Positions 30,350 to 41,553 are shown, counted from the stretch's first letter. The stretch: DNA of 64,000 nucleotides from Nitzschia sp. pyKryTriq1 (GCA_956465555.1 OY101130.1:1178001-1242000), one strand, 5' to 3'. The notes: generated from the letters alone by a model not told the origin. Translations and numbers: made by a program.

Positions 30350-31043
30350 ATGCAACATTTGAAAAACTTTTTAGTACTACCACTACTACCGGTAATTAGT
30401 ACTCGTACTAGCTAGTAGTAGTAGTCGACTACTACTACTACTAGTAGAGTACGTATCTCTCTAGTACTACTAGTATATATCTCCTTTGGTTGTTTCTACG
30501 AAACCTGACTGTATGGCAAGAACTGTCTTCTAGAACGTGTACCTACTACTACATAATCTCTCTACTATTAGTAGTAGAGAGAGAATGGCTCTATCCCTAC
30601 TCCTCTAGAGAGAGAGTAGTAGCTATATGCTGTAGTCAAGGTAGCAACTAAATTAGACAGTGCACTTCTTCGATATACCGTCTTCAGTAGTCCAGAGATT
30701 AGAAGAAGACCCGGAGTTTCGGAATAGTGTGGTGCTGGAAACGTGATGCGTGAAGTCTAAAAGACTGCTGGGTAGGATTGTGTGAGAATTCCGATTATAG
30801 CCGTGCAGTTTCAATACATAAACCATTCGGGACCGAGGAACAATCATCATCATTAAGTAAAATGGTCATTATTAAGAATCAATGAAACTCTTTCGTAGAG
30901 GGCTTATTTGTATGTTGACTTTACCTGTATGATTCATCCACGCAATTAATAGCCTGCCCGCCCATGCATGGTGCATCGAAGACATGACCTATTGCGATAT
31001 TTCATTTTTCAACACACTGTATTAAAGCAACAACAAGGTTACC
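30350..31043. other. Spacer with TAC/TAG arrays and an inverted dispersed repeat
   Basis: TAC/TAG palindromes fill 30370-30475 and 30540-30625. The 33 bases at 30635-30667 are the exact reverse complement of 36660-36692 in a copy of the dispersed repeat. A 66-codon frame on the minus strand (30653-30853) ends inside this match but has no known signature. No gene is called. Confidence 0.45.
30635..30667 (-). repeat. Dispersed noncoding repeat, inverted partial copy
   Basis: GTCAAGGTAGCAACTAAATT... reads, on the minus strand, AAGTGCACTGTCTAATTTAG..., identical over 33 bases to 36660-36692. The flanks differ from the other copies, so this is a short partial copy in the opposite orientation. Confidence 0.7.
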
Positions 31044-32057
31044 ATGACCGGTTATCAATCGGTGATGATTGTTCCAATGAACAATGAAGCCTGTCGGTGG
31101 ATTGAGAACGGCAATTACAAGAAAGCGATCCAACTTCTTCGGAAAGGAAACCAAATTCTCGTCCACGCCATGGAAAAAGAAGCTCACCAAGAGCACCAGC
31201 AGCAGCATGATGATCAACAAAGGCAAACATGCGATGATGGCGACTTGACCTCGTCGCCATTCAGATATAATACAATCTTTCTTTTTGATTGTGTTGGAAA
31301 CAGTCGAATGTACGATGATCATTACGACGATGACGCGGCGCATCAAGATAATCCTCCAAGTCGAGGAACAACAAAGAGGCAAACATCCTCTCAGCAGTCT
31401 CCCGCCTGTGGTTGCCGCAACACCATTCATGATGATGAGCATGTTTTTGTTTACCGATACCCCGTCCGTATCCACAGACTTCCAACGGAACGTCAGGATT
31501 TTATCATCTCTGTGATTATTCTCTTCAACTTGGGTTTGGCCTGTCAGCTACTGGCTCGCAATGTTGTTGATGTGGGAGGAAGTGATGATGCCACAAGCAG
31601 CAGCAGCAGCAGCAGCAGCAGCACTTCGATAAGGAAGAAGATTCGCCTCACGTTGCTTCGAGAATCTCTTCACTTTTATCAACTTGCCTTTTTCATGAAG
31701 AATCGTGGTCGTCTTCATTTAGATACGACCTTTGTCTTGGCCATGGTGAACAATACGTCGCACATTCAAAGTGAATTGGGAAGAGAAAGCAAGGCGGAAT
31801 CCTTGCGGGAACTGATACTCTCGACGCTCATTATGCTAGCTTTCGACCAGCAGAATGGACGCCGATCCGCGACGATTGACGAATTGGATGGCTTTCTGAT
31901 GACGGCCTCTCACCAATGCATGATCCGGGCGTCGTCATCCAACAAAAAGAAAAAGAATACGAATAGTAGTGCAGCTGCTGCTGCCGTGAGAGGTGCCGCT
32001 GCCGCTGCTACAACAACTGCAACTACAAGCGCGTCTACTACTGCCGTGGCGGCGTAG
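31044..32057 (+). CDS. Diatom helical-repeat (TPR-like) family protein, function unknown
   Basis: A 337-residue protein. The pattern MNNEACRWIENGNYKKAIQLLRKGNQIL at the start, FIISVIILFNLGLACQLLA in the middle and LRESLHFYQLAFFM...VLAMVNNTSHIQSELG later reads as three to four TPR-like helical hairpins. These are separated by an unstructured Gln/Asp/His-rich loop and a Ser run. VYRYPVRI lies just before the central helix. This arrangement is typical of a large, uncharacterised family in pennate diatoms (members share NN-x-A, the G-x-Y-x-x-A-I repeat, VYR-x-P-x-x-I and FNLALA). The C-terminus is Ala/Thr-rich and probably disordered. No signal peptide is seen. The likely role is protein-protein interaction; anything beyond that is speculation. 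The start could also be a downstream Met (MIVPMNN), which lies close by. Confidence 0.75.
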   Translation: MTGYQSVMIVPMNNEACRWIENGNYKKAIQLLRKGNQILVHAMEKEAHQEHQQQHDDQQRQTCDDGDLTSSPFRYNTIFLFDCVGNSRMYDDHYDDDAAHQDNPPSRGTTKRQTSSQQSPACGCRNTIHDDEHVFVYRYPVRIHRLPTERQDFIISVIILFNLGLACQLLARNVVDVGGSDDATSSSSSSSSSTSIRKKIRLTLLRESLHFYQLAFFMKNRGRLHLDTTFVLAMVNNTSHIQSELGRESKAESLRELILSTLIMLAFDQQNGRRSATIDELDGFLMTASHQCMIRASSSNKKKKNTNSSAAAAAVRGAAAAATTTATTSASTTAVAA

Positions 32058-32280
32058 AATGCTACAGCATACCTGCTACTTTTTCGTTATGACCACGATG
32101 GCACCACCTGTTTTATATTACTACTTCGAGAATTTTCACTTCATTTTGATGGTAGCTAATGCACAGACCCCCCATTGACCTGGCACAGCCACCACGTCTT
32201 CACTCTACTAGAGTACTTCAGCCTCGATTAGTGGGCTACGAACTTTGCCTCTGCGTTAGAAGAGTGCTCAACCACATAGC

Positions 32281-33076
32281 CTACTCTGTTTGTTGTTGTT
32301 GTTGTTGTTGTTGTTGTTCCTTGATTCGTTGGTCTTCAATCCACTTTTCTTGATCCAAAACGATCGATCCACCTAGATCGGTCGGCAATTTGTCTCGTGG
32401 CATTCCAAACTTTGTTTCCAATCTCTCTAAGACATGTTCCTGACTACCAAAATGAATATTGATTCGTTTGCGCAATCGTTCTCCGAACAATACCTTGACG
32501 ATGGGAAAGATGATTTGGAAAAAGGCCGGTGGATGACAGACATGCAAGGCACTGAGTCGCATCGGAAGACAACCTCGGATACTTCCCATGATCGTCTTGA
32601 TGAGTTCCCGATTGAATTGTCCTAATTTCGCCTTGTGAGGGTAGACCAGCAAGATAAGTCCCTTGCGCTGGGTCGTTTCATCATCGTCGTCGTCTAACGC
32701 GGCATGAATCATATACCAGACCGCGCGTGCCATTTCTAGAGTCGAATATTTCGTCCTATCTTGCAGCGATGGATCGGCAAAGAGGACATTGCGACCACCT
32801 GGATCCACTCCCTTTTCGGGCAGTAATCTTATAAAGCCACGTCTCAATGCCACCATGTCTCCATCGGTCAAGGCGCTGGTGTTGTCCTTATCATCATCAT
32901 CATCATCGTTGTTGTTTGTTGTCGTCCTCAAAGTCAGTGGTAAAAATGCACGATCCGGGCCAAAGATCTCCAATCGCTTGTCCCAATAGGCGACCATTCG
33001 TTTCGCGGCCAACTATAGGAGCAGTAGTAGAATCAGCGAGGAAATAATAATAATATCATGATGGTCGTATTGGATT

Positions 33077-33125
<49 letters not shown>

Positions 33126-33446
33126 AGGATGGCGGAACAAAAGTAGAAGTGAGTAATATAGCGCAGTCCTGCTGCTGGGTGATGCTTGTTGTTAACACGA
33201 GCATAGCACACTTACATCGGCGTTGAATACTTCGCATCGGAGGAATTGCAGTCGTACTTTTCTGGATGTAATAACGAGCTGTGGACACTTTTCCACTGCT
33301 TTTAGATACGTCGCCTTTTCTTTGGGAGGAATCTTTTCCAGTTCCGTGTCTAGTTCGTCGAGTTTGGCAAGCAGCAACTCCTCACTTTCAATCGGATGTT
33401 CTTGTTGATACATGTCGGGCTTGGTGGTTTTGAGAACAATAGTCAT
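32281..33446 (-). CDS. CRAL-TRIO (Sec14-like) lipid-binding domain protein (two exons)
   Basis: Exons 33216..33446 and 32281..33012 give 320 residues. The 203-bp intron (GTAAGT...CTATAG, phase 0) contains an AAAG microsatellite. Across the splice the protein reads [29 protein letters not shown], which is the classical CRAL-TRIO N-terminal helix region (FLRAxxF...AA-x-R...YW-x-R...FG). The CRAL-TRIO core follows, with PLTL, GFIRLLP, DPGGRNVLFADP, ARAVWYMIHAAL, GLILLVYPHKA, PMRLSALHVCHPPAFFQIIFPIVKVLFGERLRKRINIHFG, ending near KLPTDLGGS. The PPAFF...I/V...+R+...H.G pattern matches the lipid-exchange loop. Such proteins bind phosphoinositides, tocopherol or other small lipids and move them between membranes in the cytosol. 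A Gln run closes the protein. The ligand is unknown. Confidence 0.88.
33077..33127. repeat. AAAG microsatellite inside an intron
   Basis: About twelve GAAA units in a row lie within the intron of the CRAL-TRIO gene. On the sense strand this is a pyrimidine-rich TTTC run about 60 bp before the 3' splice site. Confidence 0.85.
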
Positions 33447-34264
33447 TATTTTTGGTTGGGTTTGTAAGTATGGTTAGGTATGGATGGATGGATGGATGGA
33501 TGGATGGAGATGGTTGGTTGGTTGGTTGGTTAGGTGTGGATAGGTATGGATGGATTGAAAAATGGAAGTGGATTGTCTTCTATGGAACAGAAAACAAAAC
33601 GCATAACGCATGCCATAGAAGGGCCGATTTTCCAATTTTGGCGGGAAAACGCGGCGTGAACGCATGAGATCCGCCATATGGTCGAGCGGCGAAAGCAAAA
33701 ATAATGCATAGAGAGGTGGAGAATAACCGACGAATCATCATCATCATCATCTTTGACATGATGCTTACTACAACCTCCGGGTTTCAAGCAGACCGATCGC
33801 TACTGACCGAACATTCGATCATCGACCGATCATCTCTAGTAGTAGAGTACCGGCGGTAAAGGCAAGGGACGACGAAGTAAGTGCCCATAATAGTGCCCTC
33901 ACGACTACAAATCTATGCCCCGCAATCTTGGGCGATAGTTGACGAGGTGCAAAACAACCGGTCAATAATCATTCAACATGAGAATTCGAAACTCCGTGCT
34001 TTTGAAAATGTCATTGTCATTATCGTGAACATACCCGCTATCTGTTGGTATGATTGCGTGGTCGGTCGTCGTCCAGCAAATAATAGCGCAGTAATAGTGC
34101 GATATCGTTTGATTTTCCGCACTTCTAGAGCTAGCATATCCACATTGTGCACAAAAAAGAGCACGCATATAGGGAAGATCCTCGCGCAAATCATCATCCA
34201 CATTGACCATACTATCCAACACACAAACACATATCAAAAGGAAGCAATACAACAGCATTATAGG
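33447..34264. other. Divergent promoter region with microsatellites
   Basis: A GGAT array (33480-33507) is followed by a GGTT array (33512-33530). CATCATCATC occurs at 33735-33750, and GTAGTAGAGTACCGGCGG near 33840. The long frame of the next gene stays open to 33881, but the stretch before 34265 has no domain and the good J-domain start is at 34265. Confidence 0.5.
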
Positions 34265-36379
34265 ATGGACAAGAACGAGGATCCGTATGAGATATTGGGT
34301 GTTCCCTATACTGCCGAAGAATCGGAAATCAAAAAGGCATTTCGAAAAGCCGCCTTGCAGTTCCATCCAGATCGACAAACGACCGAGGAAGACAAGACGA
34401 CAGCCCATGACATCTTTGCCAAGTACAGTGCTGCCTATGATATGCTCACTGATCCCGTCACACGATACGACTGGAAGCAAGCCAACTCTTGGAAATGCGA
34501 CGTTCCGAAAACTCCAAAAGCAACCACTCCCATCAGCAAGAAAAAGCCGGCAGCAGCAGCATCAGTCGTCGCAACCTGTCCTCGATCGGCACCACCTTGC
34601 AGTAATACTGCAAAGACCAGTTGGAGACCCCCTCCACCCAAGAAACAAGCCCCTCCCCCGCCACCCTTTGACGCCGATGACTCACCACCACCACCATATA
34701 GTAAAAATGCCCGCCGCGCATCTTACTCGGCTTACAGTTTTACCAATCGAGGAAAAGAAAATGTGGGCGGCACTGGCGTGAATCCGCCACCTTTTCGAAG
34801 GTCCAACAGTTTTACTTCCGAGCGCTCCAATGGAAATAACTTTCACGAACGTCGTTCGTACAGCTATGCCCCGCAAGCTGCTTCTACCACCACCACCACC
34901 ACCACCACCACAAAGGAAGATCTTCGTCGGTCCATCAATCTCAAGCGACAACAGCAGCAACAGCAGCAGCATTCCCCCTTCTCGTCAAGTAGCCGTATCT
35001 TTGCCGATCGACAGCAACAGCCGCAGCCACCAACAACGCCCTCCCCGAGAGTGCCTCGAAGAGTGGCCAGTTGTAACCCAGCAGCCACCTTTTATCAAAC
35101 CTCCAAGGCCTATGGTTGTTCATCTAATAGTAGAACAGCATCAGTTCGACGAGCCCGCTCTTCTTCACCGCGGCGCCAGGAGGCATCCTTCTTCTCAAGT
35201 GGCGGCAGCAGCATCAGCAAAAGTCCTACCAACCCAACCCCAACCCAAACCTCTCAATCAATTAGTACAACAACAACAACAACATCAGGGCAGAGGAATT
35301 TAACATCTCGTTCGGTTTCGCCCCATCATGGTCGTGCAGCATCATCATCATCATCATCATCACCATCATCGACACCCCAACTTCTGCGAAGACGATCTCG
35401 CACGACTAGTTGTGACCGCTCTACAAGCTCTACAAGTACTCCTCCTCCTCCAGCACCATCAGCACAACAAAACACGAAAAAGGAAAAGTCCCAATCATCA
35501 TTCTTCTTTTCGTCTTCCAAGAGTCTGGGCGATCTTTCCAAAGTAGCGAGTGCCGCTACCGAAGAATCGTCGAGATCCAACAGCACCAATAAGAAACCCA
35601 AATCGTTCTTGGACATCCAATCCTTCTTCGTGCAAGAGATTCGAAAAGATACACGTCGATCGGCCACGCCTATTGTTCGTCGGGGCCGAAAGCCGGATCG
35701 AAAATCTTCAATCACTACTTCTATTAGTAGCAGTAGTACTAATGGTACTGCTAGTCCGATCAACAGCACACCCACCAATACCGACAACGGACGTCGTCGT
35801 CGATCCTTGTTTGCCCGAAGTTTCAGTTTGCCATTGGGGGGTCGTGGTGCGACGACCTTGTTGGAACAACCCTCACACGAAACCAAGAAAACAAACAAGA
35901 AGAAGACGAAGAAGAAGAAAAGTTCGGACGAGCCGTCAACCTTCTATGGCAATGGCGGTAAAACCGTCTCCTCTTCGACCACCACCAGCAGCAGCAGCAG
36001 CAGCAGCATACTACTAGATCATGCTTCCTTGAAGAAAAGTAGTACGAAGCCAGCAGCAGCAGTGGTAGCAGCAACAGCAGCAACATCAAAGCCACGACGA
36101 AAACTTCTACGCCGTTCCCAATCGGCCTCGAGTGTCCTTGTTCCCGATGAGACGACGACCTCCTCCTCCGCCTACTACTCGTATCCAACAACAACAAAGA
36201 CCCAAAAGAAGAAGAAACAAAAGGTCAGGTCCTCCTCCTCGTCAAAGAACAACAACAACTCCGACAGGAAGTGTACTACTACTACTACTACTACTCAAGA
36301 AGAACAAGCCTCCTCCTTCTTTGTTTCTTCGTCCTTGCTGACAACTAAGTCGTTCCAAATGTCATCTCGTTGTCGTTGA
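34265..36379 (+). CDS. J-domain (DnaJ/Hsp40-like) protein with long disordered tail
   Basis: A 704-residue protein from the ATG at 34265 (MDKNEDPYEILGV). The J-domain starts at once: DPYEILGVPYTAEESEIKKAF, HPD at 34-36 (LQFHPDRQ), then AHDIFAKYSAAYDMLTDPVTRYDW, ending near residue 76. The intact HPD motif means it should be able to stimulate the ATPase of an Hsp70 partner. The rest is Ser/Thr/Pro/Arg-rich and unstructured, with many RRSxS and SPRR motifs (for example FRRSNSF, KLLRRSQSASS) that look like phosphorylation sites, plus poly-Thr, poly-Gln and poly-Ser runs. There is no zinc finger or C-terminal substrate domain, so it is a class C (DNAJC-like) co-chaperone. The next gene downstream in the same orientation is a related J-like protein. 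The frame is open upstream to 33881, but that part lacks a signature. Confidence 0.85.
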   Translation: MDKNEDPYEILGVPYTAEESEIKKAFRKAALQFHPDRQTTEEDKTTAHDIFAKYSAAYDMLTDPVTRYDWKQANSWKCDVPKTPKATTPISKKKPAAAASVVATCPRSAPPCSNTAKTSWRPPPPKKQAPPPPPFDADDSPPPPYSKNARRASYSAYSFTNRGKENVGGTGVNPPPFRRSNSFTSERSNGNNFHERRSYSYAPQAASTTTTTTTTTKEDLRRSINLKRQQQQQQQHSPFSSSSRIFADRQQQPQPPTTPSPRVPRRVASCNPAATFYQTSKAYGCSSNSRTASVRRARSSSPRRQEASFFSSGGSSISKSPTNPTPTQTSQSISTTTTTTSGQRNLTSRSVSPHHGRAASSSSSSSPSSTPQLLRRRSRTTSCDRSTSSTSTPPPPAPSAQQNTKKEKSQSSFFFSSSKSLGDLSKVASAATEESSRSNSTNKKPKSFLDIQSFFVQEIRKDTRRSATPIVRRGRKPDRKSSITTSISSSSTNGTASPINSTPTNTDNGRRRRSLFARSFSLPLGGRGATTLLEQPSHETKKTNKKKTKKKKSSDEPSTFYGNGGKTVSSSTTTSSSSSSSILLDHASLKKSSTKPAAAVVAATAATSKPRRKLLRRSQSASSVLVPDETTTSSSAYYSYPTTTKTQKKKKQKVRSSSSSKNNNNSDRKCTTTTTTTQEEQASSFFVSSSLLTTKSFQMSSRCR

Positions 36380-36642
36380 TCTTCCAAAGATCATCAAAAA
36401 GAAGGAACATCATCAACCGACACTTGTTGTAGTAGTAGTTCCTCTTCTTCGGTTTCGTCTCCCACAATAAGCAGCCCCCCTACTACAGAGACTTTGCAAC
36501 GACGACGACGACGGGGGAGACGACCATCTACTAGCAATAGCAATATCTATATCTTTTCTACTACTACTACTTGTACTCCTACTACTTAGTATCATGATGC
36601 ATGAAAAAAGTAGTACCCTACTACTACTACTACTAGTACTAT

Positions 36643-36735
36643 ATCGTAAAGCAGCGAAAAAGTGCACTGTCTAATTTAGTTGCTACCTTGACGGTTGAGA
36701 GCAATAAATCTCTCTCCCTCCGGAACGATACCATC
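36643..36735 (+). repeat. Dispersed noncoding repeat, copy 2 (AAGCAGCGAAAA family)
   Basis: ATCGTAAAGCAGCGAAAAA...TTTAGTTGCTACCTTGACGGT, GAGAGCAATAA and CCGGAACGATAC recur here in the same order as at 12662-12771, with about 80 percent identity by eye. It lies about 265 bp past the stop codon of the J-domain gene. Confidence 0.65.
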
Positions 36736-37196
36736 CACGCCAGTACTAGTACAGCAGCCAGACGGTACTACTACTACTACTACTCTCGATTGTATACTAC
36801 TACTACTACTACTACTAGTAGAGTATTACAGCTAGACTACTAGTAGAGTACTCTACTACTCCTACCGGTACGAAGTACTACTACTAGTAGTAGTAGCATA
36901 TTATGACCATCATGTGTATTACTGCTTGTTCTTCGTCCTCCATCGAGACGATCGACTGACTCACTCGAACTGAATGAATGAATCCCGAGTGATTGAATTG
37001 TTTATCCGCGACCACTCACATAGTCTTTCTAGCTGCGGTGTACAAGTACCGCTAGCTAGAGGTCAGTGCGTGGTGCATGTTAGCAGCTGCGGTAAGGTCA
37101 TTCCGTTCGTGCCTACTCGTCACTCCTATCGCTAGTACTCGTAGCTTCTGTATTACTAGCAGCGTGCTTCGTGCGTGGCATATAAATGATGGTCGT

Positions 37197-37480
37197 TGCG
37201 TGGTCTTGTAATGCCTGTTGACATTGAATGGGCACTATTGTTAAGTCACGAACGGGCACATATTTGGTCTTGTTCAATGAGACGGTTAAATAATAGGTTG
37301 GAGAGCAGAATGTTTTAAAAAGTAGTAGTACTGTACATTGGCTGGCTGCCACGGGATGGTGGTCTTGCAATGCCTGTTGACTTGGACATGGCATATTTGA
37401 TATGTCACGAGTGGGCACATCTTCTGGTCGTGGTCGATAAGAAGGTTAAATAGGAGAGCACGATTGTTTGCGTTAGGTTT
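37197..37480. repeat. Degenerate tandem repeat of about 160 bp
   Basis: GTGGTCTTGTAATGCCTGTTGAC...GTCACGAACGGGCACAT...GGTTAAATAATAGG at about 37200-37295 recurs as GGTGGTCTTGCAATGCCTGTTGAC...GTCACGAGTGGGCACAT...GGTTAAATAGGAGAGC at about 37357-37458. Short related words follow (AATAAGAGAGCACGATTC). The copies are diverged and noncoding. Confidence 0.65.
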
Positions 37481-37785
37481 TTAAATAATAAGAGAGCACG
37501 ATTCTTTACATACGTACAAGAACCGGTAGAATAGGGAGCGGTGTTGCATTATCTGGTAACTTCTTACCTACCACGGACGCAGTAGAACGAGAACTCGCAA
37601 CTAAAGAAATTCTTTCAATACGTGTACCGCGCGGTACGAGGTACGATAGGAATCATCATCATCGGGCATCGATCGGTCACGCAGCTACTATAGCTAGCAC
37701 ACAAAGCAACATATTTTGAGACTACTACTACTTGTACCTGGTACTCTATACTACTATTACTATTACCGGTACGAGTAGCAAAACC

Positions 37786-39244
37786 ATGATGATGACAATG
37801 ATAGAGTCATCATCATCGACATCATCATCATCCAATAACAATGATCAACAAAGAAGACTAGCAGCAGCAGCAGCAGCAGCATTAGTCGATGCCTTTGATG
37901 ATGAATTCGATGATGACTTTGATGATGATGATGATGATGATGATGATCCGTACCGTATCCTTGGCATCTCGTACGACGCCAGTGATGCCGCGATCCAAAA
38001 TGCTTTTCGTCAAAAGGCATTGGAGCATCATCCTTCCATGATACGAGTCAACAACTATGGTGTAGCAGCCGTATCGAGCCCACAAGAACTGTACGAACGG
38101 TTTGCCCGATTATGTTCGGCCTATGAACTCTTAAAACAAAAAAAGAAGAAGGATCCAACAAATAATAAGGCTTATTGGCGAAGACGACGAAAACATCCCG
38201 CCGCCAATGCGAATGTGGTCAAGCATGATAATGTATCATCCATCCTCATCAGCAATGATCATGATGATGATGATGATGATGGAGCAATAGTATTCTCCAC
38301 GCCGGTTTTGGCAGCAAACTCGCGAAAGCGACATATCCCTACAGCACCCACATCCGCTCCGACGACTCGAACTTCTACTGCTACTGCTACTACTACTGCT
38401 GCTACTTTTTTCAGCTCGTCGTCTCATCGCCACGAGTCGTCGTCAACTGCTTCTTCTTCTTTTTCCAATACTAATACGCCAAACCCGTCGAACAGCAGCA
38501 GAAAGCAACCGCAGCAGCCACGACAAGAGGCAAGAGCAGCACTGCCAGCAGCACCTCCACCACCTCCACCCCCGCCACCACTCATGCTGGACGAGGAGGA
38601 AGATGAAGATGATATTACAAAGAGTCCAGTGGTGCTGACGATCGACAAGAACAAGGAGAAGAAAAGAAGCAACAGCAACAGCAACAGCAACAGCTCTCCC
38701 TCACCCAGAAGAAGAAGAAGTAGAAGAGGTCAAGAGGACCACGATTTCTCAAGTCCAAGTGCAAGTCCGAGGCGAAGCATCACTCGGAAAAGTATCACCA
38801 CCACCACTACTCCACGCACCTCTAGTACTACTAGCCCCGACAAGTCCAGCAGAAGTAGTTCCACAAGAACAAGAACAAGTCGGAGCTCGAGTACTACTAC
38901 TACTACCATAAGTCCAGAAGGACGGCGGCGGCGAAGTACTAGTAGTTCTACGAATAGTCCCAGCAGAGCCAACCACAAGAGTCAAAGTCCAAGTCCCAGG
39001 AAACGAGCATCTTTGAAAAATCCTACCACAACAACAACAACAACAACTAATACTAATACTACCACCGCCACCGCCACCGCCACCACTCCGTTGTTGTTCC
39101 ACAAGCAGCAGCAGCAGCATTATCAATCTTGGAGTCCTGAAAACTTTAAAGGTAATGATAATGATGATGAACAACAACAACAACAACAACAAAGCCCTCG
39201 TTCTACCCCTCGTACTAGTACGAGTAGTATGATCAAGAAAAGCA

Positions 39245-39280
<36 letters not shown>

Positions 39281-41553
39281 GGAAAAAGCAGAAGGATCAG
39301 TTGAGGCATACCGTACACTACCACCAATCCCAGTCTGCGAGTTCTCCTTTGCAGCAACAAAAGCCACAAGCGCCAGAACGATCCTCGTTCCACAAGGGGG
39401 GTATGAATGCCAAAAGTACCAGTACTCACAAGACGGCATCGTTGAGTCATCATTCGGCTTCCTTGCACAGTGGTGAGGAGTCATCGTCCTCCTCCAACCG
39501 GAAAAGGCAGAAGGATCCGTTGAGACATACCGTACACTACCATCAATCCCAGTCTACTAGTTCTCCCTCGCAGCAGCAACAAAAGCCACAAGCGCCAGAA
39601 CGACCGTCGTTCCACAAGAAGGGGGGTATGAATGCCAAAAGTAGTACCAGTACTCACAAGACTGCATCATTGAGTCATCATTCGGCTTCCTTGCACAGAG
39701 GCAAGGAGGAGCAGGAGGTGTCCTCCAACCGGAAAAGGCAGAAGGATCCGTTGAGACATACCGTACACCACTACCAATCCCACTTTAATTCTCCCTCGCA
39801 GCAACAAAAGCCACAAGCGCCAGAACGACCGTCGTTCCACAAGGGGGGTATGAATGCCAAAAGTAGTACCAGTACTCACAAGACGGCATCATTGAGTTAT
39901 CATTCGGCTTCCTTGCACAGTGGCGAGGAGGAGAAGTCGTCCTCTCCCACTACTACTACTACTAGTAGAGGACAACAACAACCCTTGTTGGTGAATTTTC
40001 GATCTCCCCGCTACTATCCGAACAGTCCATCTGCTGCTGGGGCTGCTTCTAGCTTGCAAAAGAAGCCTCGATCCTGCTCGGCTCTCTTTGTTCCTTCAGA
40101 AGAAGAACCTACTGCATGCCATAACAACAAGAACAGCAGCAACAGCAACAGCAATAACCCAAAGTCATGTCATGATGTTTCCTTTCCCGATCCCATCAAC
40201 ATGTCGTCGGACGACGATGACGATCATCATACCGCTAAAAGTACCGATACAGGCCATGACACGTGGGCGACTCACGAGATTTTGAAGATTCAACAAACGA
40301 CTCCTACTACCAAGCCCAAGATTACCAAGACGACGACGACGACCAAGACAGCAACTAATACCACTCCACTGGAATCCTTTCTTCACATGCATAATACTCC
40401 TTCTCCTCAACAACAACAGCAAGATCGTCATCGACAACGTTTGCATAAGGAATCCGAGTTGTTTCAACGCATGGCCAAATCTTGTTCAGCCTTGAATACC
40501 AAGCTACTACTACTAGATGATGATGATAAAGATGAAGATGACGAGACTGCCTATGAAGTGGCAAGTATACAACCTGATGAAGAGACGGGCAGCAAAGTTG
40601 TGACTACCACTACTACTTCTACTACTTGTAGTACTACTGTCATTGATGAGACGACAGCAGTCGCTACTCACGATGAGACGCCGAAACTATCGTCCTTTTT
40701 CAACAGCAAGACCGAGTCCCCAACTGATATCGCGCCACCGCCCAAGCCAAAAAGCAGTGCCTCGGTCGGAGCCGCCAGCACATCCCCAAGAAGGGTACGA
40801 TCACTGATTACTAATTACTGGGCCCAAGATAACAGAATCAAAAACAAGGATAATAAGACCAAGACCAAAACGGAAGCCAGCAACAACAAGAAGAACAACG
40901 TCCAAAAGGCTGACGACGACGTCGATCTGCCCATGACCATGACGTCCCAGGCGTCTCCCACCAAGTCTCCGGTACTTTGGTTGCGCAAGAAATTGAATCA
41001 CCCATCACAAGAACTTCCTTCCGTGGTAACTCAAGACGATATCAATGCTCTTCGCATGGCCCGTAAACGAACCACCATCAGCGACTCCTCTAGTACCGCC
41101 TCGCCGCTTCGCCGTACTACCGTCACCACCAACACCACTCAACCAGCCCCTCAAGAACAACGGGGCGGTCGGCTGTCGAATTGGTTTCGAGGAAGTAAAA
41201 CTCCAACAACACCAGCAGCCACCACCAGTACTAAAACTACTACGAGTAATCAAGTTGGTGAAGCAGGTCCCAACAAGAGTCCTGCCATATTGGGATCGAC
41301 CAGTACTCACAGCAGTACCATTACGAACGGTCGCATTAGTAATTCTCCACGTTCGTCGGCAACATCCTTATCCTTGTCGCCTCGGAAACGCATCAATCCC
41401 GATGGAAGCATTTCCGAATTCGGTGGTGGCACTACTGCTACTACTACTACTACTACTACGAGTTGTAGTAGTAGATTGGATTCTCATTCTCAACGAAGAC
41501 GATGTACGATCAAGCTATTGGAAGAATACAATAAAGCCATCATGCCGCGATAA
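37786..41553 (+). CDS. J-like domain protein with HPD changed to HPS and three internal repeats
   Basis: A 1255-residue protein from the ATG at 37786 (ACCATGATG context); the frame is open 18 codons further up. After Ser/Asn, Ala and Asp runs, residues about 54-125 form a J-domain: DPYRILGISYDASDAAIQNAFRQKALEHHPS...ELYERFARLCSAYELLKQ. The catalytic HPD is HPS (82-84) here, so Hsp70 stimulation is probably lost or altered, while the fold is kept. The remainder is low complexity (Ser/Thr/Arg/Gln). It includes three tandem copies of a unit of about 70 residues (about 501-720), each RHTVH...SQ...QQQKPQAPERPSFHKGGMNAK...HKTASLS-HSASLH. The C-terminus (GGRLSNWFRGSK; RRRCTIKLLEEYNKAIMPR) looks more ordered. 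It is likely paralogous to the J-domain gene just upstream. Confidence 0.82.
39289..39945 (+). repeat. Three coding tandem repeats of about 215-230 bp
   Basis: Units begin at about 39289, 39500 and 39731. Each contains GATCxGTTGAG(G/A)CATACCGTACAC, a CCACAAGCGCCAGAACGA block, AAGGGGGGTATGAATGCCAAAAGTA and GGCTTCCTTGCACAG. All indels between units keep the reading frame. The high DNA identity shows recent expansion within the J-like gene. Confidence 0.9.

Larger units (their letters stand above)
36380..37785. other. Spacer between two J-domain genes, with repeats
   Basis: After the stop lie CCTCTTCTTC and ACGACGACG tracts, then a copy of the dispersed repeat (36643-36735) and TAC/TAG palindromes (36768-36895). 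A degenerate tandem repeat (37197-37480) and TATTACCGGTACGAG at 37760-37774, just before the next start, follow. No gene is seen. Confidence 0.5.

Noticed and set aside
30653-30853. A 66-codon minus-strand peptide
   Set aside because: It ends inside the dispersed repeat and has no signature, so it is not called as a gene.
33881-34264. N-terminal extension of the first J-domain protein
   Set aside because: The J-domain begins right after the ATG at 34265, and the 128 extra codons look like spacer DNA.
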